Shown in pieces: positions 24,301 to 30,656 of a stretch of 35,198 bases of DNA (position 1 is the first letter of the stretch; the number at the start of each line of letters is the position of its first letter). A program made the position numbers and the translations under genes. The stretch comes from a candidate division WOR-3 bacterium (lineage in GTDB: Bacteria; Hydrothermota; Hydrothermia; Hydrothermales; JAJRUZ01), in contig JBDRZP010000021.1 of the NCBI GenBank assembly GCA_039804025.1, positions 1-35,198 on the forward strand, given 5' to 3'. The notes under the pieces are model-generated. The model worked only from the letters and a program-made list of their open reading frames with translations. It did no database searches and was not told where the DNA came from.

Positions 24301-26055
24301 ATCTTCTGACAGTCTTTTGAAAAATTCAAAAAGAATTTTTGGGTTTACTCTATAGAGATTCTCTAATTCTTCCTCTATCAGGTATAATTCAGAATAATCT
24401 TTATTTTTTAATTTTGCTAAAGTATAAATTAATTTTCCTTCAATGGAAAGTTCTTTAATATCTTTAAGATTTTTTAAAATTTTTTCATATGGGATATCCT
24501 TTTTAAGGTCAATAAGAGGAACTGAAAATTCTCCACTTCTCTCTATAAATCCCCTTTTTGTAATTTTTTCTATTGTTTCATATCCAAAAATTTTTTCAGT
24601 TTCCTCTATCTTTAGTTTTCCAAAAATATTAAGAGTGGATAAAAGATCTTCTTCCTCAGGACTTAAAAGTTTTTCTCCTTTAATTTTCCTTTCAATATCT
24701 TCTATATTCTTTGAAGATTTTAAAATTGAAAAGATATTTTTTAAATTACCTTTTTCTATTCTTATGATGTTTCTCAATAGTTCTGGTTTTTCAAAAGTTA
24801 AGGGGTTATTTTCAAGATAAATATATATTCTCTCCTCAGAAGGTTTTTTTAAAATTATCTCTTTTCCTTTTAAAATATGACTCCCTTCTTCTATCAATAT
24901 AATTAAGTTTTTAAATTCCTTTACTTCTTTTAAACTTTCAAGGAAATTTAGAAATTCCTTTTTATGGAATAATGGGTCTGTTATTACGAGAAGATACTTT
25001 TCTTTTTCTCTAATATTAAGAAGATGATATGTTATAAATGTATAAAGGTTTTCTTCTGGAAAAGAAAGATAGGGAATTTTTCCACCATCAATAAGTAAGG
25101 AATTTATTTCCTCTTTAATTTCTGAATAAATTTTTTTTAGGAAAAAGGTTTTTCCACTTCCTTTTTCCCCTTTTAAAAGAATAATTTCCCTTTCTTTATC
25201 CTTTATTTCCTTTAAAATTTCCTTTTTTATTTTTTCTCTGTCTTTTTCAATAAATTCAAGGTCAAATGTATAAAAAACTTTTTCATTGAATATATTTTCC
25301 ATAATCCAACTTGCAGACTTTCTTTTTTCAGGATCCCTATTTAGGGTTATATTTAAAAATTCCTTCCAGAACTCTTCTTTTACCTTATCTTTCCACCCTT
25401 CATCAAGAAACAAGCTTTTATATTCCCTGTAATTATCAATTTTTATTCCAGTAAGAATTTCAAAAGTTATTACACCAAGGGAAAAGACATCGGACTTATG
25501 GGTATTATTTTTACCTTCTAATACTTCAGGAGCAGAATAGAGTGGTGTCCCCCTTGAAAAGGATTTTTTTTTATGAGTGGCAAGCCCAAAATCAGAGAGA
25601 ACAGGATATTCAGATTCCTCTGATGGGAAAAGAATATTCTCGGGTTTTAAATCTGAATGAACAATAATATTTTTCTCAAGATAAGAAAGGGTATCAAGAA
25701 TATTTCTAACTAATTTTTTTAAATCCTTTATATTATTTTTCTCTATCCTTTCTCTTAAACTCCCTCCCTTTAAATATTCAAGAATAAGAACAGATTTATA
25801 ATCTGGATAAAATAAAAAATCATAAGTTTTAATAATACCGGAATGATTAAGGTTAAAAAGTAGATAAAATTCTTTATAAAGTTCTTTATGATTTGTATAG
25901 GGCACCTCTTTTATGACTAAATTTTTTCCTCCTGGTTCTTCACCAAGATAAACCTTTGTTTTTTCTGTTTCATATAAAACTTTAATCCTTTTTATTATTC
26001 CATCTATTTCATAACTCCATACTTTACTTTTTAAATTTTTAGAAAGTTTATTCAT
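21355..26055 (-). CDS. Giant Ser/Thr kinase - AAA ATPase - TPR - GAF - sigma-54 enhancer-binding regulator
   Basis: This 1566-residue cytoplasmic regulator has, in order, five parts. A eukaryotic-type kinase (about 18-255) has Lys49, HSDLKPEN at 133-140 (HRD changed to HSD), DFG at 155-157 and APE at 175-177. An STAND/AAA-like ATPase has Walker A GEKGSGKT (296-303) and VITD near 360. A long alpha-helical TPR-like region covers about 540-1080. A GAF domain covers about 1095-1235. A sigma-54 activator AAA+ domain (about 1260-1483) has GETGTGKT at 1290-1297, GAFTGA at 1337-1342, Arg1416 and WPGNVREL at 1476-1483, and a Fis-type HTH ends the protein. The AAA+ Walker B reads IVLENI instead of LFLDEI (E1361/N1362). 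The gene lies 21 bp after the fumarase subunit, has no SD, and is followed by the micropeptide ORF. It probably activates an RpoN promoter in response to ligand or phosphorylation signals; the target is not proven. Confidence 0.9.
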   Translation of the reverse strand: MNKLSKNLKSKVWSYEIDGIIKRIKVLYETEKTKVYLGEEPGGKNLVIKEVPYTNHKELYKEFYLLFNLNHSGIIKTYDFLFYPDYKSVLILEYLKGGSLRERIEKNNIKDLKKLVRNILDTLSYLEKNIIVHSDLKPENILFPSEESEYPVLSDFGLATHKKKSFSRGTPLYSAPEVLEGKNNTHKSDVFSLGVITFEILTGIKIDNYREYKSLFLDEGWKDKVKEEFWKEFLNITLNRDPEKRKSASWIMENIFNEKVFYTFDLEFIEKDREKIKKEILKEIKDKEREIILLKGEKGSGKTFFLKKIYSEIKEEINSLLIDGGKIPYLSFPEENLYTFITYHLLNIREKEKYLLVITDPLFHKKEFLNFLESLKEVKEFKNLIILIEEGSHILKGKEIILKKPSEERIYIYLENNPLTFEKPELLRNIIRIEKGNLKNIFSILKSSKNIEDIERKIKGEKLLSPEEEDLLSTLNIFGKLKIEETEKIFGYETIEKITKRGFIERSGEFSVPLIDLKKDIPYEKILKNLKDIKELSIEGKLIYTLAKLKNKDYSELYLIEEELENLYRVNPKILFEFFKRLSEDIELKRIPPRILKYYSYFLIGEGDKKFEEVLNLLKDISEKDYKLVYSYYCYIKGDFEKSYEILKDEDDKESLLLKGLALINTFKIKELEEVLKKYKRNFYDPRDFPNISMYYRIEGAYYEMKGDSTKAELSYKRAFYYSKKMGPTYRSYLYLLYYIEFLYLTGKKEKAIQYIQERFESFYKAARIFPYILLYFEFIKFRYYKDKKNLNFLTNIKKKLDIINKSLNLPIFEPYILSVEADYRRLIKEDPSQYYERAIELSEKYRIYTKLIDTLVEYLKYLRISENKKFDIFLKKMMENLNRVSNFLYRKKFMEEYLLFLALNRNLEEFKRIEKELMEYERKTENFERIKVLILFEYLLNIKNKEKLKEIKKEYENITFSSDYTDCFKNLFYFLESIKENKKIEAFEYLETFLKKSKNFLNNERFIKDFIIFFKLFFIVFEKSEITKLGFIPKLQNFITKLYETQEEEFLRKELSLIREELLSYVSFGKIIEDKKWKIFRNYLLYSLNYNKEEEFLKKTIEIIVKATEMERGMIFMKSEGEDKHLEIKVSYGLYKKDIGRDIIDISLSSVLNTTKKGIHFYVPDTLMDDSFKTKESVQKYRIRSIFCIPFFYEDKLLGAIYLDSKTKREFTSDDFEILNILTEIFSISYIRNKFIEKIEEEKITLEEKIRKIEKLGEIVGSRKFLERINDFIEKIKDLEKPIPILLIGETGTGKTLIAETIHKISIRKNRPIIFFSFNEVPETLAESELFGYKRGAFTGAFEDKIGLIEKANGGTIVLENIESIPLSLQDKLLRFLDTGKIRPLGSPVEKDIDVMVIATSLPEIEEKVERGEIRKDLYYRLKGYSLYISPLRERKDDLPYLVNHFLEEIKDRLKIKRKIKLSKEAWDCIYNYEWPGNVRELKYTLESAVLNLKEENIITPSNLKEEIRKYKTEKKFLSLEEMERNYIIEVLKSTNWNKSKAAKILKISRQNLIQKLKSYKILKI

Positions 26056-26076
26056 TAAATTAACTTTTTATTTGTC

Positions 26077-26919
26077 CTAAAGAATAACCTCCTCTCTTCT
26101 GTCTGAATGGCATTGTATATTAACTGCTACTGGTAAAGATGTAATGTGGCATGGATAAGTTTCAATATGAACATCAAGGGCTGTTATTCTGCCTCCAAGT
26201 CCCATAGGTCCTATTCCAAGTTTATTGATTTCTTCAAGCAATTCTTCTTCAAATTGTGCATAAAAGGGGTCAGGATGCCTTTGGCCAAGTGGTCTTATGG
26301 TTGCTTTTTTAGCAAGGAAAGCGCTATACTCAAAGGTTCCTCCTATACCAACGCCTACAACAATTGGAGGACAGGGATTAGACCCAGCCTTTTTCACTGT
26401 TTCAACTACAAATTTTTTAATACCTTCTTTTCCTTCTCCAGGAAGAAGCATTTTAAAGGCACTCATATTTTCACTTCCGCCACCTTTTGGTTCAAGAATT
26501 ATTTTTAGTTTATCCCCCTTAACAATATCAAAATGAATAACAGGGGGAGTATTGTCTCCTGTATTTTTCCTTCTTAAAGGGTCTTCAACAATTGATTTTC
26601 TTAAATAACCTTCAGTATAACCTCTCCTTATACCTTCAATAAGAGCATCCTTTAGAGAACCTCCTTCAATTTTAACATCTTCGCCAATTTCTACAAATAA
26701 AACAGCAAAACCTGTGTCCTGACATAAGGGTTTTGAATCCTCTCTTGCAACTTCAATATTTCTTAATATCTGGGATAATATTTCTTTACCGAAATCGGAT
26801 TCTTCTTTTTCATAGGCTTTTTTTAATGCTTCTACCACATCTGGTTTAAGTTCATGGGTTGCTCTTATGCACATATTTTTTACTTCTTCCACTATTTTTT
26901 CATATTTTATAACTTTCAT
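26077..26919 (-). CDS. Class I fumarate hydratase (or tartrate dehydratase-like), alpha subunit
   Basis: The 280-residue protein matches the N-terminal half of [4Fe-4S] class I fumarases. It contains PLCQDTG (C66), [38 protein letters not shown] (C183) and [13 protein letters not shown] (C270). The three Cys have family-like spacing for the cluster. Two-subunit class I enzymes need a beta subunit, usually encoded directly downstream; here the next gene is the giant kinase, so the partner must be elsewhere. L(+)-tartrate dehydratase TtdA belongs to the same family and cannot be excluded, though fumarase is likelier in such an organism. A good SD (GGGAGGGA) overlaps the end of ymdB, and the gap to ymdB is 1 bp. 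Confidence 0.88.
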   Translation of the reverse strand: MKVIKYEKIVEEVKNMCIRATHELKPDVVEALKKAYEKEESDFGKEILSQILRNIEVAREDSKPLCQDTGFAVLFVEIGEDVKIEGGSLKDALIEGIRRGYTEGYLRKSIVEDPLRRKNTGDNTPPVIHFDIVKGDKLKIILEPKGGGSENMSAFKMLLPGEGKEGIKKFVVETVKKAGSNPCPPIVVGVGIGGTFEYSAFLAKKATIRPLGQRHPDPFYAQFEEELLEEINKLGIGPMGLGGRITALDVHIETYPCHITSLPVAVNIQCHSDRREEVIL

Positions 26920-26920
26920 T

Positions 26921-27769
26921 TTATCCCTCCCTTAGTTTTATAACATTATAATTATAATCCGAAAATTCAATTTTAAGAAAAAACTCATTGTTTATTTTTC
27001 TTATTTGAATTCTATTTATTCTATGGCACATAAAATTATCTTTTCTTATTTCAATTAAACAGGCATCAAGTCCCTCATTTAATTTGGCAGGCTCAAAGGC
27101 ATAGGGAATACCTGTCAAAAACCTCTCTATAATTGGTTCTTTTTCCCCGCCAATTATAGAATCAAAACTTCCTGTCATACCAACATCGGTTATATATCCT
27201 GTTCCTTTTGGTAAAATAACATTATCAGAAGTTTGAATATGGGTATGTGTTCCTACAACAGCACTCACCCTTCCATCTGCATAAAATCCAAAGGCAATCT
27301 TTTCAGAGGTTGCTTCAGCATGAAAATCCACTATAATTGGTAATTTAATTTTTTTTAAAACTTCATCAAGTTTTCTAAAGGGACAGTCAATTGGATTCAT
27401 AAAAACTCTTCCCATTAAATTTACCACATAAAGTTCTATTCCGTAGATATTGAATTTTGCAAAGCCTCTTCCCGGAACTGTATCAGGATAATTAAGCGGT
27501 CTTAAAATATTTTCTTTTGTATCTATCCATCTTAAAACTTCTTTTTTATCCCATATGTGATTGCCACTTGTAAGACAATTTACACCACAATTTACTATCT
27601 CATTATAAATCTTTTCTGTTATTCCATTTCCATGAGCAGCATTTTCAATATTTGCAATAATAAAGTTAATTTTGAAATTTTTTTTTATAAGAGGCAAAAA
27701 TTTTTTTAATGCAATTCTTCCTGCCTTACCTACAATATCACCTATAAAAAGTATATTAAGGGTATCCAT
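26921..27769 (-). CDS. ymdB: YmdB-family metallophosphoesterase
   Basis: The 282-residue protein has the YmdB/TIGR00282 metallophosphoesterase signature: ILFIGDIVGKAGR (metal ligand D11), NIENAAHGNGIT (E42/N43), SGNHIWDKK (N70, H71), VDFHAEATSEK and GTHTHIQTSDN. Members hydrolyse cyclic nucleotides (2',3'- and 3',5'-cNMP). In Bacillus YmdB influences developmental decisions and RNA turnover. The function in this lineage is unproven. It overlaps the start region with the end of udg by 14 bp and lies within the rpoZ-coaBC-udg-ymdB run. Confidence 0.92.
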   Translation of the reverse strand: MDTLNILFIGDIVGKAGRIALKKFLPLIKKNFKINFIIANIENAAHGNGITEKIYNEIVNCGVNCLTSGNHIWDKKEVLRWIDTKENILRPLNYPDTVPGRGFAKFNIYGIELYVVNLMGRVFMNPIDCPFRKLDEVLKKIKLPIIVDFHAEATSEKIAFGFYADGRVSAVVGTHTHIQTSDNVILPKGTGYITDVGMTGSFDSIIGGEKEPIIERFLTGIPYAFEPAKLNEGLDACLIEIRKDNFMCHRINRIQIRKINNEFFLKIEFSDYNYNVIKLREG

Positions 27770-28403
27770 TCATATAAATATTTTTTGCCAAAAGAAGGTC
27801 TCTTAAAAGAAGTTCTTCTTCTTCTGGATTTTTTAAAATTCTTGAAGGATGAAGAGTTATCACAACTTTAATGTTTTTATAATCATATACAAGACCCCTT
27901 TCTTTTTTTACTGAGATTTTTTTACCTGTCAATACATAGGAGGCATATCTTCCCAGTGCAACTATCACCCTTGGCTTTATTATTTCAATCTGTTTTTCTA
28001 AAAAGGGAAAACACATTTTTAACTCATTTTCTTCAGGATCTCTATTCATTGGTGGCCTACACTTTATTGTATTCATTATATAAACTCCTTCTCTTCTTAT
28101 TCCTGCTTTTTTCATTATTTCATTTAATTTTTTACCAGCTTTTCCAACAAAGGGAAGACCCTTTTTATCCTCTTCCTGACCCGGTGCTTCTCCAACAAAA
28201 ACAAATCCTGTAAAAGGATTCCCGTCCCCAAAAACTGTGTTGGTTCTTGTTTTATGTAAGGGACATCTTTTGCATTTAGAAACTCTTTTTTCCAATCTCT
28301 TTAAGACTTCCTCTACCTTCAGATAATCTTTTTCAAGTATTATCTCCTTTTCGCCAATTAATTCTTTTAAATAGAAAAAAATATCATAAGCACTTACTTT
28401 CAT
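27756..28403 (-). CDS. udg: Family 4 uracil-DNA glycosylase ([4Fe-4S])
   Basis: The 215-residue protein removes uracil produced by cytosine deamination and is typical of thermophiles and many uncultured bacteria. It carries the four cluster cysteines C44, C47 (CKRCPLH), C115 (IKCRPPMNRDP) and C131. It also has the family 4 active-site motif GEAPGQEED at 71-79, PFVGKAG, and the C-terminal TLHPSRIL. The N-terminal 35 residues are poorly conserved. It abuts coaBC (start at the base before the coaBC stop region) and overlaps ymdB by 14 bp, so it is clearly part of the operon. Confidence 0.93.
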   Translation of the reverse strand: MKVSAYDIFFYLKELIGEKEIILEKDYLKVEEVLKRLEKRVSKCKRCPLHKTRTNTVFGDGNPFTGFVFVGEAPGQEEDKKGLPFVGKAGKKLNEIMKKAGIRREGVYIMNTIKCRPPMNRDPEENELKMCFPFLEKQIEIIKPRVIVALGRYASYVLTGKKISVKKERGLVYDYKNIKVVITLHPSRILKNPEEEELLLRDLLLAKNIYMNGYP

Positions 28404-29570
28404 TTAAATAATCTCTGAAATTTTTTTGACAATTTCAAAAGCTCCTTTAACTTTTGGTACATTCCCGAAGTCAAATACCTTCTTGTCTTCTGTTATAATT
28501 TTAAGGTCAATAAAATCCGAGGAAATGGTTTGAATTGTATTTAAAATTATTAAATCAAGATTCTTTTCTTTCAGTTTATTGTAAGCAACTTCAATATCAG
28601 GCTTTTCTTCAAGTGCAAAACCGATAAATTTTGTTTTATTTTTTAACTTTGAAATTTCCTTTAAAACATCTACATTTTTCTCAAGTTCCAAATTCAATTT
28701 TTCTATATTTTTCTTTATTTTACCCTTAAATTTTACTTTGGGTTTAAAATCAGATAAGGCAGCACACATTATAAGAGCATCATAACTTTCATTTATAAGT
28801 TCTTCTTCCAGTATCTTTAAAAAATCACCGGTACTTTTAACTCTTATAACATCTGATGGAACTTCAAAATCTGTTTTACCTGCTATAACTTTTAATCTGG
28901 ATCCTGTCATTTTTAAAACTTTATAAAGGGAAAAACCCATTTTACCAGAAGATTTATTTGTAATAACTCTTACATCGTCTATTTCTTCTTCTGTTCTTCC
29001 AAAGGTTAATAAAATTTTTTTACCTTTTAGTTTATTTTTGATTTCAATAACTTTTTCGATTTCTTCTAACAATTCCTCTGGTTCTTTGAGTCTCCCTTTT
29101 CCTACGGTTAAATCTGACATTTCGCCTTCAATGGGTTCAATAACATAAACCCCCATATTTAAAAGATTTAAGAGATGTTTTTGAAGAATTTCATTTTCAT
29201 AAAGGGTTGGATGCATACAGGGTGCAACTATTTTAGGAACAATTGCAGAATGAAATAAAAGGGATAAAAGATCATCGGCAAGACCAAGGGAAGCTTTTGA
29301 TATGAAATTAAAAGAAGCAGGAATAACAGCGATTAAATCACATTCCCTTGACAATTTTATATGTAAGGGAATTTTATTCTCTTCAAGTTCAAACATATCA
29401 TAATAAACTTTTTCGTTTAAAAGAGATGTAAGGGATAGAGGAGTAACAAAATTAAGTGCACTTTTTGTTAAAACTGGGATTACCCTGTGTCCTTTTTTTA
29501 ATAAAAGTCGTCCAAGTTCTATTGATTTAAAAGCTGCAATACTTCCGGTTATACCTAATATTATTTTCAA
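28404..29570 (-). CDS. coaBC: Bifunctional phosphopantothenoylcysteine decarboxylase / phosphopantothenate-cysteine ligase
   Basis: CoaBC performs two steps of coenzyme A synthesis. The N-terminal flavoprotein half (about 1-175) starts ILGITGSIAAFKSIEL and keeps His70 (LHIKLSRE) and GLADDLLS. The C-terminal CoaB half starts at about 182 and is canonical: TFGRTEEEIDDVRVITNKSS, then AALSDFKPK, then IGFALE. The decarboxylase motifs are odd. The usual PAMNxxMW reads PCMHPTLY (His120 in place of Asn), and the LACGxxGxGRM loop reads MSDLTVGKGRL (Asp153 in place of the catalytic Cys). The ligase is secure, but decarboxylase activity is uncertain. Position next to rpoZ is the classic rpoZ-coaBC arrangement, with a 4-bp overlap. 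Confidence 0.9.
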   Translation of the reverse strand: MKIILGITGSIAAFKSIELGRLLLKKGHRVIPVLTKSALNFVTPLSLTSLLNEKVYYDMFELEENKIPLHIKLSRECDLIAVIPASFNFISKASLGLADDLLSLLFHSAIVPKIVAPCMHPTLYENEILQKHLLNLLNMGVYVIEPIEGEMSDLTVGKGRLKEPEELLEEIEKVIEIKNKLKGKKILLTFGRTEEEIDDVRVITNKSSGKMGFSLYKVLKMTGSRLKVIAGKTDFEVPSDVIRVKSTGDFLKILEEELINESYDALIMCAALSDFKPKVKFKGKIKKNIEKLNLELEKNVDVLKEISKLKNKTKFIGFALEEKPDIEVAYNKLKEKNLDLIILNTIQTISSDFIDLKIITEDKKVFDFGNVPKVKGAFEIVKKISEII

Positions 29571-29782
29571 ATTGCTCCCTTTCTTATCTCAATCTCACCC
29601 TTTTCATATTGTTTTAGAGCATCAATAATTGATTTTTTCCCAGGTGAATCTATACCTGTTCCAAAAAGTTCTTTTAGTATTTTTCTTGTTTCCTTCATAA
29701 TAATAACAAGACCTTTAAACTTGTTTGGTTCTCTTTTTAAAATATCTTCTATTGCATAATCTCTTAAATTTTCCTTTTGCAT
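29567..29782 (-). CDS. rpoZ: RNA polymerase omega subunit (short)
   Basis: The 71-residue protein contains AIEDILKREPNKFKGLVIIM near the N-terminus, comparable to the omega motif 'VEDxLxxVxNRFxLVxxA'. It ends with KSIIDALKQYEKGEIEIRKG, comparable to 'kp..iAL.EIa.GkI'. Omega aids RNA polymerase assembly and, in many bacteria, ppGpp binding. The next gene is coaBC, the usual partner of rpoZ, which supports the call. The middle is divergent (KETRKILKELFGTGIDSPG replaces the usual 'RArqL' helix). It starts 17 nt after the tRNA-Lys 3' end on the same strand and has no SD. Confidence 0.72.
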   Translation of the reverse strand: MQKENLRDYAIEDILKREPNKFKGLVIIMKETRKILKELFGTGIDSPGKKSIIDALKQYEKGEIEIRKGAI

Positions 29783-29799
29783 TTTTTAAAAGTAAATTA

Positions 29800-29872
29800 T
29801 GGGCCGTCCGGGATTCGAACCCGGGACCCCTGGATTAAAAATCCAGTGCTCTGCCTGCTGAGCTAACGGCCC
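29800..29872 (-). tRNA. tRNA-Lys (anticodon UUU)
   Basis: On the minus strand the 73-nt sequence folds as a standard cloverleaf. It has a 7-bp acceptor (GGGCCGT/ACGGCCC) with discriminator A, a D arm GCTC/GAGC, an anticodon stem CTGGA/TCCAG with loop TTTTTAA (anticodon TTT), a 5-nt variable loop, and a T arm CCGGG-TTCGAAT-CCCGG. CCA is not encoded. It lies 17 nt upstream of rpoZ on the same strand, so it is probably the first element of the rpoZ-coaBC transcript. Confidence 0.97.
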
Positions 29873-29896
29873 GAGTTTTTTATTATAATATTTATT
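29873..29896. promoter_or_regulatory. Symmetric divergent promoter of tRNA-Lys and cdd
   Basis: The 24-bp gap contains TATTATAATAT. Rightward, TATAAT at 29884-29889 lies 7 nt before the cdd ATG. Leftward, TATAAT at 29887-29882 lies 9 nt before the mature tRNA 5' end. Predicted leaders are about 1 nt for cdd and about 3 nt for the tRNA. The two -10 boxes overlap, as at guaB/tamB. Confidence 0.55.
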
Positions 29897-30304
29897 ATGG
29901 AAAAAATTCAAGAGGAAATCTTTAAACTTTATAAATTGGCTTGTAATATAAGGAAAAAAGCTTATGCTCCTTATTCAAATTTCAAGGTTGGTGCGGCTTT
30001 GAAAACTAAAAAGGGAAAAATATATACAGGTTCAAATATTGAAAATTCTTCCTTTGGTTTAACTGTATGTGCTGAAAGAATTGCCATTTTTAAAGCTGTA
30101 AATGATGGAATAAGGGAGTTTGATTTTATAGCAATATGTGCAGATAAGGAAGTTTTTCCCTGTGGAGCTTGTTTACAAGTTATGAATGAATTCTCCCCTG
30201 AAATGAAAATAATATTAAAAGTAAATAAAAAGATAAAAGTATATAAATTAAAGGAACTTTTGCCTTTTGGTTTGATAAAAATTTTTTCTTATAATAAACT
30301 ATGA
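29897..30304 (+). CDS. cdd: Cytidine deaminase
   Basis: The 135-residue homotetrameric-type cytidine deaminase has AYAPYSNFKVGAAL at 22-35, GSNIENSSFGLTVCAERIAI (zinc Cys58, catalytic Glu60) and PCGACLQV (zinc Cys89 and Cys92). The size matches the B. subtilis enzyme (136 aa). It deaminates cytidine and deoxycytidine to uridine forms in pyrimidine salvage. The usual PCGxCRQ has Leu in place of Arg, which in tetrameric enzymes contacts the zinc thiolates; activity is still likely. It heads the cdd-lapA-lapB-mutS-lpxD run and has no SD. It overlaps lapA (ATGA). Confidence 0.93.
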   Translation: MEKIQEEIFKLYKLACNIRKKAYAPYSNFKVGAALKTKKGKIYTGSNIENSSFGLTVCAERIAIFKAVNDGIREFDFIAICADKEVFPCGACLQVMNEFSPEMKIILKVNKKIKVYKLKELLPFGLIKIFSYNKL

Positions 30305-30654
30305 CTACTATCCGATTAATATTTGGGCTTTTCATCTTTTTTTTTCTACTTTTCATTTTTTTACAAAATGCTGAGGAGAGAGTTAATTTATACCTTTTAA
30401 AGTATTCCTTTAATGATATTCCCCTCTTCTGGGTGATTTTCTTTTCCTTTCTTGCTGGTTCTATTTTTGTTATTCTTCTTGCAATTTACCAGGAGATAAA
30501 ATTCAGATGGCGACTTTTTAGAAAGGATATTGAAATAAGTAATTTAAAAAAGGAAATAAATGAGCTGAGGAAAATGATCGCTGAAGAAACAGGTTATAAA
30601 GAAGTAAGCCCAGAAGAATCTGAAAAAAGAGAAAATTTTTCTGAAGAGGAATAA
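30301..30654 (+). CDS. lapA: LapA-domain inner membrane protein
   Basis: The 117-residue protein has two transmembrane helices (about 5-22 and 41-64). The first ends in FLQNAEERVNLYLL, the LapA/DUF1049 pattern 'QN...v.l.ll'. A charged coiled-coil tail follows (70-97). LapA works with LapB in LPS assembly and in control of LpxC turnover in enterobacteria. Here the next gene is a recognisable LapB, so the pair is conserved. It overlaps the cdd stop and lies 2 bp before lapB. Confidence 0.85.
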   Translation: MTTIRLIFGLFIFFFLLFIFLQNAEERVNLYLLKYSFNDIPLFWVIFFSFLAGSIFVILLAIYQEIKFRWRLFRKDIEISNLKKEINELRKMIAEETGYKEVSPEESEKRENFSEEE

Positions 30655-30656
30655 AA

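Noticed and set aside
22052-24820. Plus-strand ORFs of 61-125 codons opposite the giant regulator
   Set aside because: They are rich in Phe/Leu/Ser as expected for the reverse complement of Lys/Glu-rich coding sequence, and lie under solid domain motifs on the minus strand.
26146-26536. Plus-strand ORFs of 120 and 79 codons opposite the fumarase subunit
   Set aside because: The minus strand encodes a clear class I fumarase alpha subunit with cluster Cys; the antisense ORFs show no family features.
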